A stretch of 64,000 nucleotides of DNA from Nostoc sp. TCL26-01 (GTDB taxonomy: Bacteria > Cyanobacteriota > Cyanobacteriia > Cyanobacteriales > Nostocaceae): contig NZ_CP040297.1 of the NCBI RefSeq assembly GCF_013393945.1, positions 1,876,804 through 1,940,803 on the forward strand. The letters run 5' to 3'. Within the stretch, counting starts at the first letter, position 1; each line of letters opens with the position of its first letter. Position numbers and translations under genes: made by a program. The notes under the pieces are model-generated. The model worked only from the letters and a program-made list of their open reading frames with translations, made no database searches and was not told the origin of the DNA. Shown piece by piece: positions 43,363-52,745 of this stretch.

Positions 43363-44925
43363 TTCCCTATCTTCAGCCTGTAAACAGCGAATAGCTATTA
43401 ACAACCCTCTAGCTTTATTCAGCGTCTCTTCATATTCCTTTTCTGGTTCAGAATCGGCTACTAACCCTGCACCGGCTTGTACAGTAACTGTATTGTTTCT
43501 CACGACCATTGTGCGAATAGCGATCGCACTATTTAATTGTCCTTCAAAATCGTAATATCCATACACACCAGAATACACACCCCGGCGACTCGGTTCTAAC
43601 TCATTAATAATTTCCATTGCTCGAATTTTGGGTGCGCCGCTAACCGTACCTGCGGGAAAACAAGCTTTTAATAAATCCCAGGCAGTCTTATCGGCGGCTA
43701 ATTTACCCACCACATTACTAACAATGTGCATAACATGAGAGTAGCGCTCAACTACCATTAATTCATCAACCTTAACACTTCCACTAGCACAAACACGTCC
43801 TAAATCATTGCGTCCCAAATCGACCAACATGACGTGTTCGGCGATTTCCTTGGGATCTGCTAATAAATCGGTAGCAAAAGCTGCATCTTCTCTGGCTGTT
43901 TTTCCCCGTGGACGTGTCCCCGCGATGGGGCGCACTGTGGCGATTACTTCTCCTTCTGTATCCCGTTCGGCTTTCACCATGACTTCCGGACTAGAACCGA
44001 TGATTTGCCAATCCTGGAAGTTAAAGTAAGCCATGTAAGGCGAAGGATTAATCTGACGTAGAGAACGGTACAGCGCAAAAGGATCGCCGTTGTACTGAGT
44101 TGAGAGTTGTTGGGAAATGACTACTTGAAAGATATCACCTGCTTTGATGTAGGCTTTAGCCTTTTCTACACTGGTACAAAATTCTGTGCGTGTGAAGTTG
44201 CTGTTATATGCTTGTGTTTCCCCGATTTTAGTATTGCTGGGGGGTGTCCATTCTAAGATGGTTTTTTGCGGCGATAGGGGTAATGATAATTTGTCTACCA
44301 TTTGAGTGACGCGATCGCACGCTTGTTGATATGCGTCCCGTAGAGACGTTGCATGCAACGTCTCTACATCACCATTATCTGAAACCTCTACGTTGCGTAA
44401 ATCCGCATAGGCGATCGCCCAAATTTTCCGCTTTACCTGATCAAATATTAACAGGTGGTCTACCTGCATCCACAATCCATCAGGGATGTTGCGATCGTCT
44501 TGTGGATGTATAGGTACACGTGGCTCAATCCAACGAATCAACTCATAACCCCAAAACCCAAACAAACCACCGATTCCTGGGGGTAATTGGGGTAATTTAA
44601 CTGGTTGATATGGTGCAAGACATTGAGCTAAAGCCGCAAAAGGATCACCAGAAAAAACCACTTGTGAACCATCGCGGTTTGTCTGAGTCGTTGTCTCACC
44701 TCTTGCTTCCAAAACCCAAACAGGATCGCACCCAACCAGACTGTAGCGACCAATATTTTCCCCACCTTCCACCGATTCCAACAAAAAGCTATAAGGCTGT
44801 CCCGCACAAAATTTGTACCAAGCCGAAACTGGTGTATCTAGGTCTGCTACCCATTCTTGATACACTGGCACAAAATTACCTTGCAAAGCTAACTGAGAGA
44901 ATTCGGAGAAATTAGGAAATATCAT
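43360..44925 (-). CDS. trpE: Anthranilate synthase component I
   Basis: 521 residues. It uses chorismate (with the TrpG amidotransferase) to make anthranilate in tryptophan synthesis. FLLESVEGGENIGRYSLVG contains the feedback tryptophan-site element. The catalytic core is IAGTRPRGKTAREDAAFATD, LVDLGRNDLGRVC, CFPAGTVSGAPKIRAMEIIN and GVYSGVYGYYD. Residues 187-195 (VETLHATSL) come from a 28-bp palindromic repeat inserted in frame (44340-44367). The C-terminus (AEDRE) and stop lie in STRR. Same strand as psaD upstream, separated by about 150 bp of STRR. Confidence 0.97.
   Translation of the reverse strand: MIFPNFSEFSQLALQGNFVPVYQEWVADLDTPVSAWYKFCAGQPYSFLLESVEGGENIGRYSLVGCDPVWVLEARGETTTQTNRDGSQVVFSGDPFAALAQCLAPYQPVKLPQLPPGIGGLFGFWGYELIRWIEPRVPIHPQDDRNIPDGLWMQVDHLLIFDQVKRKIWAIAYADLRNVEVSDNGDVETLHATSLRDAYQQACDRVTQMVDKLSLPLSPQKTILEWTPPSNTKIGETQAYNSNFTRTEFCTSVEKAKAYIKAGDIFQVVISQQLSTQYNGDPFALYRSLRQINPSPYMAYFNFQDWQIIGSSPEVMVKAERDTEGEVIATVRPIAGTRPRGKTAREDAAFATDLLADPKEIAEHVMLVDLGRNDLGRVCASGSVKVDELMVVERYSHVMHIVSNVVGKLAADKTAWDLLKACFPAGTVSGAPKIRAMEIINELEPSRRGVYSGVYGYYDFEGQLNSAIAIRTMVVRNNTVTVQAGAGLVADSEPEKEYEETLNKARGLLIAIRCLQAEDRE
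44340..44367. repeat. Perfect 28-bp palindrome inserted in frame in trpE
   Basis: Perfect palindrome with half-site gtagagacgttgca. It is read on the minus strand as VETLHATSL between SDNGD and RDAYQQ. The frame is open on both sides. Confidence 0.93.
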
Positions 44926-44935
44926 AGGTTAATTG

Positions 44936-45073
44936 GAGTATTGGGTACTGGGGATTGGGTATGGGGTACTGGAGATTAGGTATGAGCATTGATTGCATCA
45001 GAATGTAATATTTCTGCTTCCCTGCTTCTTCCTAGTTCCCAGTCCTCAGTCCCCAGTCCCCAGTCCCTAGCTT
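44936..45073. repeat. STRR between trpE and psaD (ggggatt, ccccagt units)
   Basis: Repeats of gtactggggattgggtatgg (44945-44985) and ccagtcctcagtccccagtc (45040-45066). On the minus strand they lie between the psaD stop and trpE. Confidence 0.8.
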
Positions 45074-45493
45074 CTACACGTCATGGGTAGCCTTACCAGA
45101 GAACTTGATTTTTGCAGGGCTGGGATTTTCGCCAATGCTGCGGGGAACGTGACGAACTTTTTCCCGGCCAGCATTCACTTTTTCTGGGAATACGCCATCA
45201 GCAGGATGGATGAAAGTTGTTTCACCGTTGGGCAAAATCCGATAAATCTTGTAGTCGGTGATTTTGAATTTACGGAGTTGTCCGCCCAAAGCGATACCAT
45301 ATTCTTTCCGAGCTATATACAACAGGTTTTCTCCTTGGTGCATAGTAGCCGCGCCACCGGTGGGCAGTTCAAAAACTTGCGCCTTGGGGCTAGTCCAAGT
45401 GATCGCATATTTTTCTTCTACTACTGCTTTTGTGAGCAAGCCGCCGGTGCTACCAGCAAATAGGGGAGTTTTTCCAGAAAGGGTTTCTGCCAT
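45074..45493 (-). CDS. psaD: Photosystem I reaction centre subunit II
   Basis: 139 residues from ATG 45493 ([18 protein letters not shown]); an upstream in-frame start at 45508 would add five atypical residues. PsaD is a stromal-side extrinsic subunit that docks ferredoxin on photosystem [21 protein letters not shown] and [18 protein letters not shown] are characteristic. It is expected to be highly expressed. Confidence 0.98.
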   Translation of the reverse strand: MAETLSGKTPLFAGSTGGLLTKAVVEEKYAITWTSPKAQVFELPTGGAATMHQGENLLYIARKEYGIALGGQLRKFKITDYKIYRILPNGETTFIHPADGVFPEKVNAGREKVRHVPRSIGENPSPAKIKFSGKATHDV

Positions 45494-45540
45494 AAGGGAT
45501 TCTCTCAACGTTTTTAGGGCATCGTAACACCGCCATCACC

Positions 45541-45570
45541 ATCATATTGCGATCGCGTTATAGTCTGTAA
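45541..45570 (-). promoter_or_regulatory. Possible psaD promoter
   Basis: On the minus strand TTACAG (45570-45565) and TATGAT (45546-45541) are separated by 18 bp, about 50 bp before the start codon. A reasonable sigma-70-like match, but the -35 is weak and no transcript data are available. Confidence 0.3.
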
Positions 45571-45574
45571 CAGT

Positions 45575-45735
45575 TCTTGGTCAATGGTCAATGGTCATTA
45601 GTCAATGGTCATTAGTCAATGGTCAATGGTCAATGGTCATTGGTCATTCGACTTCCGACTTCTACTCAGCACTCAGCACTCAGCACTCAGCACTCCCTCA
45701 CTCCCTCCCTCACTCTTTTCCCCTTGTCCCCTTCT
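45575..45735. repeat. STRR block (aatggtc, cactcag, actccct, ccccttgt units)
   Basis: Tandem ggtcaatggtcattagtcaa units, then actcagcactcagcactc, then tcccttcct-type units which run into the 3' end of the histidine kinase gene. Confidence 0.85.
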
Positions 45736-47752
45736 TTCCCACTCCTTTACTTTTGACAGGGCGCGTTTCCTCTTGGCTACCTTGAACAATGGGGATGGTG
45801 AAATGAAATTGGCTGCCTTGGTCTTTACCGCTTGACTCTGCCCAAATTTCTCCGCCCCAGCCGGTGACGATTTGGCGGCAAATAGCTAAACCTAGCCCTG
45901 TACCGCCTGCTGTACGGCGTAATGCACCCTCTTCTTGATAGAAACGGTCAAAAACTATTTCTAGGCGGTTTGGTTCAATTCCTCGCCCCGTATCGGCTAC
46001 TGTGACTTTTAGCATCTGATTCAGGTTGGGAGTGGCGCTGATGTGGATTTCGCCTTGTGATGGCGTAAACTTACAAGCGTTATCTATGAGTTTTGCTAAT
46101 ACTTCTACAAGCCAATCACCATCAGCCCTAATTAAAGGCAAGTTTTGGTCTAGTTGAGTTTTGATGGCGGGTGGTTTTTCTGCTGGTGGCCTGGTGCGGA
46201 GGCGACTGAGGGCTAAATCGACGCACTCTTGTAGGGTTAAGGATTCGGGATGCCATTCTACGCGACCACTTTCTAAATTTGATAGGGTTAAGAAGTCTTG
46301 TACTAGTTTCCGCATCCGTTCTGAATCTGCCAAAGCCGTGTTCAGCATTACCTGTTGCAACTCCACAGGCATATCGGGTTCGGTAGCCAGACTTTCTAGA
46401 CACACTTGAATTGTGGATAGAGGTGTGCGGAGTTCGTGTCCTGTGATGGCGATCAGGTTGCTGCGCGTGCGGTCTAGGGCTTCTAGTTGCTGGTTGAGTT
46501 CTTCTAGGTTGGCGTAAGCTTCTGCTTGAATTAGAGCAGCACCGATTTGGGTGGCGATCGCTTCGACTAAATCCAGTTCTCCTTGATGCCACTGGTGTGG
46601 TGGTACTTTGCAGTAATGCAGTTCCACAATGCCTAACATTCGTCCTTGAAATAACACTGGTTCTATTAACCAAGAACGAATCGCCAATTTTTTGGCAATT
46701 AAGGACAGCGTTGGGGAGTTATTGACACGGAAGTCGTTTAGTGTGTCACTAATACAGACACCTTCACCATGATCTACAACTTCTGCAAATAAAGGATTTT
46801 CACTTAACTGCCAAGTTTGACCACTGATTGAGGTTACACCAGGAGTCAAAAATTCATGTTCAATTGTCGCTGCGGCATCTGTCGCTTGAGCGCGATAAAT
46901 TAAACAACGACTGGCTCCTAAGTGTTGTCCCAGTTCTTGCGCCGCGATTTGTAGTACTTCATGGGGGTCGAGCGATCGCCTAATTGCTGTACTAATTGAG
47001 TTGACTAAACGTTCCTTTCGTGCTTGAGCCGCAATTGAACGATAAGCTTTGTGTAATTTGTACTGACTCGCTTGTAGATAAGTAACTAAGCGCTGGACAA
47101 AGGGGTCAGTATCGATATCACAAGCATATTCAGTGAGGACATTTGCAGTCGAGTAAATTTTAGTTTGACCAATTCCAAACCGTTGGCAAGCCTGTGTAAC
47201 TTTTTTTGCCAAGTCTGGGCGATAAACCAAAATTCTCTCTAGTAAGAGTTGAGCTGCTTTGATGCTCACCCCTCGTTCTGATGTCCAAATACCCTCAAAT
47301 CGTCGCCCTGTATCCATATCTAAAAGGCTGGGGCTAAAATCCGGTACTTGTTGATTTTTAGCGATGGAGCCAAGGCTTTCCCGACAAACTAGGCAAGTAG
47401 CATAATTATCAGCTACAACCACTAAATGCCACTCTTGAGTCAGAGCATCTTCTGGCTCAAAAGCTACCTTTTCATAGTATTCCGAACTATTGGTAAACTC
47501 AGTTTCTGGTGCTGACAGAACGTATATTTGATTACTTCGTTGCGCCAGACGCTGATAACGGTGAGCTTCTTGGCGATAGAATCTCTCTCGTTGAAAGCTA
47601 GCAATTACTAGAGGCTGGTCTAAAGTCGCAGCCAAAACCTGGTCTTCCATTGCGTGGGAGAGCGCCGTTAGTGAAGCTTTGAAATATAGCTGGGGCCGCA
47701 GGTAAGGTAAGGACTCTAGCAGATCACTCAGCACGGAAGTCGATATGCTCAT
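45710..47752 (-). CDS. DICT-GAF hybrid sensor histidine kinase
   Basis: 680 residues. The N-terminal DICT sensory domain (about 15-190: FQRERFYRQEAHRYQRLA, WHLVVVADNYATCLVCRESL) is typical of cyanobacterial light/redox signalling proteins. A GAF domain follows (about 250-415, EVLQIAAQELGQHLGASRCL, FQGRMLGIVELHYCKVPPHQW). HisKA has the phospho-acceptor His in AITGHELRTPLST, and HATPase_c has LIDNACKFTPS, ADTGRGIEPN and GGTGLGLAICRQI. The last about 20 residues (KSKGVGKKGTRGKE) and stop are encoded by STRR. No response regulator is adjacent; the signal is unknown. Confidence 0.93.
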   Translation of the reverse strand: MSISTSVLSDLLESLPYLRPQLYFKASLTALSHAMEDQVLAATLDQPLVIASFQRERFYRQEAHRYQRLAQRSNQIYVLSAPETEFTNSSEYYEKVAFEPEDALTQEWHLVVVADNYATCLVCRESLGSIAKNQQVPDFSPSLLDMDTGRRFEGIWTSERGVSIKAAQLLLERILVYRPDLAKKVTQACQRFGIGQTKIYSTANVLTEYACDIDTDPFVQRLVTYLQASQYKLHKAYRSIAAQARKERLVNSISTAIRRSLDPHEVLQIAAQELGQHLGASRCLIYRAQATDAAATIEHEFLTPGVTSISGQTWQLSENPLFAEVVDHGEGVCISDTLNDFRVNNSPTLSLIAKKLAIRSWLIEPVLFQGRMLGIVELHYCKVPPHQWHQGELDLVEAIATQIGAALIQAEAYANLEELNQQLEALDRTRSNLIAITGHELRTPLSTIQVCLESLATEPDMPVELQQVMLNTALADSERMRKLVQDFLTLSNLESGRVEWHPESLTLQECVDLALSRLRTRPPAEKPPAIKTQLDQNLPLIRADGDWLVEVLAKLIDNACKFTPSQGEIHISATPNLNQMLKVTVADTGRGIEPNRLEIVFDRFYQEEGALRRTAGGTGLGLAICRQIVTGWGGEIWAESSGKDQGSQFHFTIPIVQGSQEETRPVKSKGVGKKGTRGKE

Positions 47753-48468
47753 GAATATCTTTTAAAGAAGCGCAATCTGAATAAGATCCACGTCACAGCT
47801 GCATTGTACAAATTACAACGGACTCTAAACTAAAATAGGCAGTTGCAAGATGTAAATAATTTTGAATTACCCATCCACAAGGGCATTAGTAGTATTTTGC
47901 TGGGATAGCGGCAGGTAGAGAGCAGACGGCAGGACTAACATCGTGATTTTTTCTCAAATATACTACTAAGCCCAATATACATTCTCGAACAGCTCTGCTA
48001 TCAGGCTATTGAGAATTTGATTAGTCGTCAGCCACAAATTAGATAATGTTGTATCTTAGTTGATAATTGCCTGCTATTAAGGTTCTTGTTGTTTGATTTG
48101 AGGATAAGTCCAGTCAAAATCCTGATTTTTCAGACTTGACTTGAGACGCAGACGATATAAATTTATAAAGATTTGTAATGTAATTTTAAGTTAGATTTTC
48201 CATTGACATGATGTGGGGAGCGCTGAGTAATGAGTGGTGAGTCACCGAAGTTTGCCCGGAGGGAAACCCTCCTTGCAACTTCTCACTGAGTGAGGGAGTG
48301 AGGAATGGGAGAGCAGGAGAGAATAAGAATTGCTACTGATTAATGACTATTGCCTATTCCCTATTGCCTCTAACCATTGACTACTGACTAATGACCATTG
48401 ACCAATGACTATTGACTATTGACTATTGACATTGTAAAAATTTAGACCTGTACAGGGAATTTTGGCTA
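47753..48468. other. Divergent intergenic region with STRR
   Basis: About 715 bp between divergent genes. The first 450 bp are AT-rich with no repeats and presumably carry both promoters. From about 48225 come gagtaatgagtggtgag units, a hairpin (gcccggagggaaaccctccttgc, about 48254), and ttgacca/aatgact/ttgacta heptamers up to about 48430. No gene found. Confidence 0.6.
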
Positions 48469-50760
48469 ATGACACCGGATACGCTGACTCACCCGGACAA
48501 AATCGTTTTGGATGGCAAAACTTTTATTCCTGCCGAGCAATTACCGATTCCAGAGTGGCCTTGTGTGGTGAGCGAAAGACCACAACCCACTCTGACAGTA
48601 AAAGATGATGATTTATTTTTAGTCACAGACACCATAGGCAATATATCTGGTTGTTCCCTCAGTGATGGGGGCAACCCTAGTATGGGACTATTTTGCTGTG
48701 ACACACGATTTCTTAGTCGTTTGGAGTTACAAATTGATGGGCGATCGCCTGTGCTTCTCAGTAGTACTGCGGAGAAAGGTTTTTCCCTGTCGGTTTTGTG
48801 TACCAATCCCAGAATAGACGAAGGAATGAAAGCTGATACTCTGGGTATCCGGCGGGAAATGGTTCTCAATGGCGCTCTATTTGAAGAAATTGAGGTAGCA
48901 AATTACAGCACCACTACTGTAACTTTTGAACTTAGTATCAGCTTTGATGCTGATTTTGTGGATTTGTTTGAAGTTCGGGGTTACGACAGAGACAAAAGAG
49001 GTAAACTTTTACGCCTAGTGGAACCAGCTGTTGAAGAAGGAGCAACTTTTAACGGCGATAGCGTACCTGTATATACACAACCCTCACCTCATCGAGAAGA
49101 ATCTCTAACTTTGGCATATCAAGGTTTAGAAGGGTTTGTGATGGAATCTCGTATCCAATTCCAACACCGTCAACCAGACGATTTCAAGGGTTACACAGCC
49201 ATTTGGCGCTTAGAGTTACCTTCTCACTCTACCCAAAAGCTAGGTTATCGGGTAAATATGTTAACTAACAACACCGCTAGTTCTAGTGTGGGTGCGGCGT
49301 TGACTTTAGTACAGGCGAAAGCATCCGAGTTGATGGAAGAACAAAATTGGGTGCAACAAATTACCAATATTCGTGCTGATAAAAGCATTTTTAATCTGGT
49401 AATTGAAAGAGCCGAGCAGGATATGTATTTATTACGTCAGTCTTTTGGTAAATACAAGACTGTTTCCGCCGGTGTACCTTGGTTTTCAGCTTTATTTGGG
49501 CGAGATTCCCTGATTACCGCTTCCCAAACCCTGATGCTAAATCCCCAAATTGCCAAAGAAACCTTGATGTTGTTGGCAACTTACCAAGGCAAAAATGAGG
49601 ATGATTGGCGGGAGGAGGAACCAGGAAAGATTCTCCACGAGTTACGTTTAGGAGAAATGGCCAGGTGTCAGGAAATTCCTCATACACCTTACTATGGTAC
49701 AGTGGATGCCACACCCCTTTGGCTGATGCTGTATTCTGAATACTATGCTTGGACACATGATAGAGAAACTCTAGAGCAACTGTGGCCGAATGCTTTAGCG
49801 GCGATGGAGTGGATTGATCGGAATATGCGCCAAAGTGGTTATCTTACCTACTACCGTAAATCGAAACGAGGTCTAGATAACCAAGGTTGGAAAGATTCTG
49901 GTGATTGTATTGTCAACCGTAAGGGAGAATTAGCTAACGGCCCCATAGCCTTGAGTGAAGTACAAGCTTATGTTTACGCTGCTAAAACTCGCCTGTCAGA
50001 AATTGCTAGGATGAAGAAACGCTTGGATTTAGCAGATCGTTGGCAAGAAGAAGCCAGAAGTCTCAAGGAGCGTTTTAACCAAGATTTTTGGATAGAAGAA
50101 CAGGATTTCTGCGCTTTGGCTTTGGATGGCGAAGGTAAGCACGTGGAAAGTATTACATCTAATCCTGGACATTGCTTGCTTTTAGGGATTTTTACACCGG
50201 AAAGAGCTTACAGTGTGGCGGAAAGGTTACGCGCACCAGATATGTTTAATGGTTGGGGTATTCGGACTCTGAGTAGTTTATCGCCAGCGTACAATCCAAT
50301 GGGTTATCACATTGGTTCAGTTTGGCCCCATGATAATGCTTTAATTGCGATGGGATTGCGATCGCTCGGTTTAATTGATCAAGCTTTAGAAATCTTCCAA
50401 GGTTTGTTTGACATGACTAGCCAGCAACCTTACCAGCGTCCCCCAGAACTATTTTGTGGTTACGAACGCAATGGCGATCGCGCTCCTGTACAATATCCTG
50501 TAGCTTGTACACCTCAAGCTTGGGCTACTGGCAGCATTTTCCAACTTTTACAAATGATTGTCAATTTAGTCCCAGATGCGCCAAATAATTGCTTGCGAAT
50601 TATCGATCCAGCTCTACCAGAATCAATCAATCGTTTATCATTACACAATCTGCAAGTCGGTACTACTGTCTTAGATTTGGAATTTGAGCGTTCTGGCGGG
50701 ACTACAGCTTGTCGCGTAGCTAAAAAACGGGGCAATTTAAGAGTAGTGATTGAAGCTTAA
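48469..50760 (+). CDS. Amylo-alpha-1,6-glucosidase / glycogen-debranching-type protein
   Basis: 763 residues. The N-terminal beta-sandwich (residues about 40-300, DDLFLVTDTIGNISG, GLFCCDTRFLSRLELQIDGR) is the bacterial/archaeal debranching N domain. An (alpha/alpha)6 barrel follows, with VSAGVPWFSALFGRDSLITA, KILHELRLGEMA, YYGTVDATPLWLMLYSEYY, NQGWKDSGDCI and GYHIGSVWPHDNALIA. These acidic positions match GH-family debranching or related glucosidases; the exact substrate (glycogen, or compatible-solute glycosides) is uncertain. ATG at 48469 is preceded by ggaattttggcta. Confidence 0.9.
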   Translation: MTPDTLTHPDKIVLDGKTFIPAEQLPIPEWPCVVSERPQPTLTVKDDDLFLVTDTIGNISGCSLSDGGNPSMGLFCCDTRFLSRLELQIDGRSPVLLSSTAEKGFSLSVLCTNPRIDEGMKADTLGIRREMVLNGALFEEIEVANYSTTTVTFELSISFDADFVDLFEVRGYDRDKRGKLLRLVEPAVEEGATFNGDSVPVYTQPSPHREESLTLAYQGLEGFVMESRIQFQHRQPDDFKGYTAIWRLELPSHSTQKLGYRVNMLTNNTASSSVGAALTLVQAKASELMEEQNWVQQITNIRADKSIFNLVIERAEQDMYLLRQSFGKYKTVSAGVPWFSALFGRDSLITASQTLMLNPQIAKETLMLLATYQGKNEDDWREEEPGKILHELRLGEMARCQEIPHTPYYGTVDATPLWLMLYSEYYAWTHDRETLEQLWPNALAAMEWIDRNMRQSGYLTYYRKSKRGLDNQGWKDSGDCIVNRKGELANGPIALSEVQAYVYAAKTRLSEIARMKKRLDLADRWQEEARSLKERFNQDFWIEEQDFCALALDGEGKHVESITSNPGHCLLLGIFTPERAYSVAERLRAPDMFNGWGIRTLSSLSPAYNPMGYHIGSVWPHDNALIAMGLRSLGLIDQALEIFQGLFDMTSQQPYQRPPELFCGYERNGDRAPVQYPVACTPQAWATGSIFQLLQMIVNLVPDAPNNCLRIIDPALPESINRLSLHNLQVGTTVLDLEFERSGGTTACRVAKKRGNLRVVIEA

Positions 50761-50864
50761 ACTCAGCACTAAGGAGTAGTAATTTTTCTATTTTCTACTC
50801 CTTCTAGTGTTAGGAATTAACAACTGAAACGCACAGTAAATAAAGTCATTTTCTCTTGTAGTCT

Positions 50865-50952
50865 CTCTTGTAGTCTCTCTTGTAGGTTGGGTGTAGCGGA
50901 GCGTAACCCAACATCATCTTTGGATTTCACTGCTTTACACCTAACCTACATT
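50865..50952. repeat. Repeat: tandem tctcttgtag units and inverted gtaggttggg element
   Basis: Three tctcttgtag units, then gtaggttgggtgta (50883) matched by tacacctaacctac at 50936-50949 on either side of gcggagcgtaacccaacatc. This could form a hairpin downstream of the debranching-type gene. Confidence 0.65.
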
Positions 50953-50983
50953 AATGGTAAGTCTTTAACCGTACAGGATATTA

Positions 50984-51352
50984 TTATCTAGTCTCAAATG
51001 GGTTTAATAATTCAAGTTGCGTAATCCACCGGAAATCATCAGTGTTTCTAGTTATTAGAGTTATTCTATAGACTAATGCCGTCCCAGCAATGATCGCATC
51101 TCCCACACTCATTCGTCTTTGTTGTCGTAAAATTACTGCTTGGTTTAAAATGTCTTGAGATATTGGTAAAACTGAAGCAACTTCAAAAAAATCCTCAAAA
51201 TACTGAAGCTGTAGCTCTGTCAGCAAGTGATAACCTAATACTTCTAAATAACTCAATGCTGATACTGCTGGTGCATACTCAGCAATTAGTTCTCTCAGTT
51301 GAATATGTTCTAGTTGAGCAGAGTAGATGATGATGTTGCTATCAAGAAGCAC
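50984..51352 (-). CDS. PIN-domain toxin (VapC-like)
   Basis: 122 residues from GTG 51352. PIN acidic residues appear in MLLDSNIIIY (Asp4), SALSYLEVLGYH (Glu), SVGDAIIAGTAL (Asp) and TRNTDDFRWI (Asp), the four-acid active site of VapC ribonucleases. It is preceded 6 bp upstream by the antitoxin gene. Targets are typically tRNA or rRNA; not known here. Confidence 0.92.
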   Translation of the reverse strand: MLLDSNIIIYSAQLEHIQLRELIAEYAPAVSALSYLEVLGYHLLTELQLQYFEDFFEVASVLPISQDILNQAVILRQQRRMSVGDAIIAGTALVYRITLITRNTDDFRWITQLELLNPFETR

Positions 51353-51358
51353 TGTTTC

Positions 51359-51610
51359 TCATCCTGGAAGTGAACGATCTTGGCGGGTTTCTTTCTGCCA
51401 AGCAATTGGCTCAATATTAGTTAGAGGTTCACTAACAGCCAAATTTTCTAATATCTGTGCCATTTTTTGTCCGCGAGATTTTTTCTGTGAGGCAAGTTCA
51501 TTTTCCAGAAATGTCACATGAACTTGAATTAGTTTATCCTCCACTTCGGGTATGTCATCAATCCATTCTAGATTGTTTCCTTTTAACCAAGCCTTAAATG
51601 TCTTTAACAT
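51359..51610 (-). CDS. Antitoxin partner of the VapC-like toxin
   Basis: 83 residues (MLKTFKAWLKGNNLEWIDDI). The C-terminal part is charged and flexible (PIAWQKETRQDRSLPG), as in toxin-binding tails. The DNA-binding fold is not clear from sequence. It is called an antitoxin because it sits 6 bp upstream of a PIN toxin gene in the usual order. Confidence 0.8.
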   Translation of the reverse strand: MLKTFKAWLKGNNLEWIDDIPEVEDKLIQVHVTFLENELASQKKSRGQKMAQILENLAVSEPLTNIEPIAWQKETRQDRSLPG

Positions 51611-51739
51611 TGTTGAGTCAATTGTATGATTAACTTCTAGCTTACTTGATAATATCTTGGGAAATAAACTTCTTTTTGATATGAGAAATCTTTCTACATA
51701 AAAAAGTTCAAAATATTAAACTGATATTTTTGCTGACAC

Positions 51740-51778
51740 AAAAAATCCTGAAGTTGTTGCTAGAACAACTTCAGGATT
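51740..51778 (-). terminator. Rho-independent terminator after the DUF2973 gene
   Basis: A 15-bp perfect stem aatcctgaagttgtt/aacaacttcaggatt with a short loop. On the minus strand it is followed by a run of T. It lies about 80 bp after the DUF2973 stop. Confidence 0.9.
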
Positions 51779-51859
51779 AGATCGAATCCAAATACTATGC
51801 TTAAAAAATCACAAAAATAAACTTAATCTAAATGGAGTTCTAAGCTACATCTGCTTAAT

Positions 51860-52189
51860 TTACGCTTCTTCTGAATTTTCACTTTTCCGCCCTGGAGAAG
51901 ATTCATAAATAGCATCAAGTTGCTGACGTGCATCTTCAACATTAATTGAACGCATTACTAACAGAGGTTCTTTGATTAACTTACCTGTGTTATCTAATAA
52001 CTCTGGATGTGGTGTAAATTGTCTATTTGCTCCTAAATAACCAAATCCACCCTGATTTCCCCCTTGGTAGTTTCGTGTCGGATAACTCCGTTCACGGTCA
52101 AAGCTAAACATAATTAAGTTACGAATCAAGTTAGCTACAGCTACGACAGCAAGAATTGTGAAAGCCAGAATGTAAAGCAGGTGTAACAT
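51860..52189 (-). CDS. DUF2973 membrane protein
   Basis: 109 residues from ATG 52189, preceded by GGAGG about 9 nt upstream; the frame also opens at a TTG 24 nt earlier. One N-terminal membrane helix (LLYILAFTILAVVAVANLIRN), then a soluble tail with RERSYPTRNYQGGNQGGFGY and PHPELLDNTGKLIKEPLLVM. DUF2973 is restricted mainly to cyanobacteria and is commonly found next to DUF2605, as here. Function unknown; perhaps a thylakoid or inner membrane protein. Confidence 0.88.
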   Translation of the reverse strand: MLHLLYILAFTILAVVAVANLIRNLIMFSFDRERSYPTRNYQGGNQGGFGYLGANRQFTPHPELLDNTGKLIKEPLLVMRSINVEDARQQLDAIYESSPGRKSENSEEA

Positions 52190-52427
52190 CAGATTTTCCT
52201 CCAGGGGCAGCAAATTTTAAAACTTTATACTTTAACGCTTTGTCTCGCCTATGCTTTCAACATTGGCGAGTGTAAATACCTGAAACTTCCAGAGTGTACT
52301 TATGTATATGTAGAGAAATTTGTCAACATTTATTCAAGTTATTGTAGCATAGGATACATTATTGTTTTATTAAAACAATGTTAAGAATTTCGTAACATGG
52401 CAACAAACGAGATGTGTGTGCTGGCTA

Positions 52428-52745
52428 TTATGCAGCTTGCTGAGAACGAAAGCGTGCTGCTACGTTCCAACATTCTGTGACTAATTGATGCCAAGGCATG
52501 AGTGTTGTCATATCAATTCCGACTTGTCCCTCAGTCGCATTAAACAGCATCATGGCCGCACTTAGTTCTTCTTGAGCTTGCTTAACGCGCGATAACAATT
52601 CTGACTGCGCTTGTTCATCCATAAATGAGAGCTTTTCAGTTTCCAGAAAGTCACGCGATCGCACAAACCAATACTGAAAATCTTCTAACAGTGGTTCCAG
52701 AACCGTCTTCATTAGATCGGCTCCTGATGTATTTGAGTCTGGCAT
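52428..52745 (-). CDS. DUF2605 protein
   Basis: 105 residues (MPDSNTSGADLMKTVLEPLL). All-helical, soluble, with QYWFVRSRDFLETEKLSFMD and PWHQLVTECWNVAARFRS. DUF2605 is a cyanobacterial family of unknown function paired with DUF2973. The gap of about 240 bp between the two is long for tight coupling but no terminator is seen in it. Confidence 0.88.
   Translation of the reverse strand: MPDSNTSGADLMKTVLEPLLEDFQYWFVRSRDFLETEKLSFMDEQAQSELLSRVKQAQEELSAAMMLFNATEGQVGIDMTTLMPWHQLVTECWNVAARFRSQQAA

Noticed and set aside
45960..45990. ggttcaattcctcg resembling a tRNA T-arm
   Set aside because: It is inside the histidine kinase coding sequence and no acceptor, D or anticodon arm can be folded around it.
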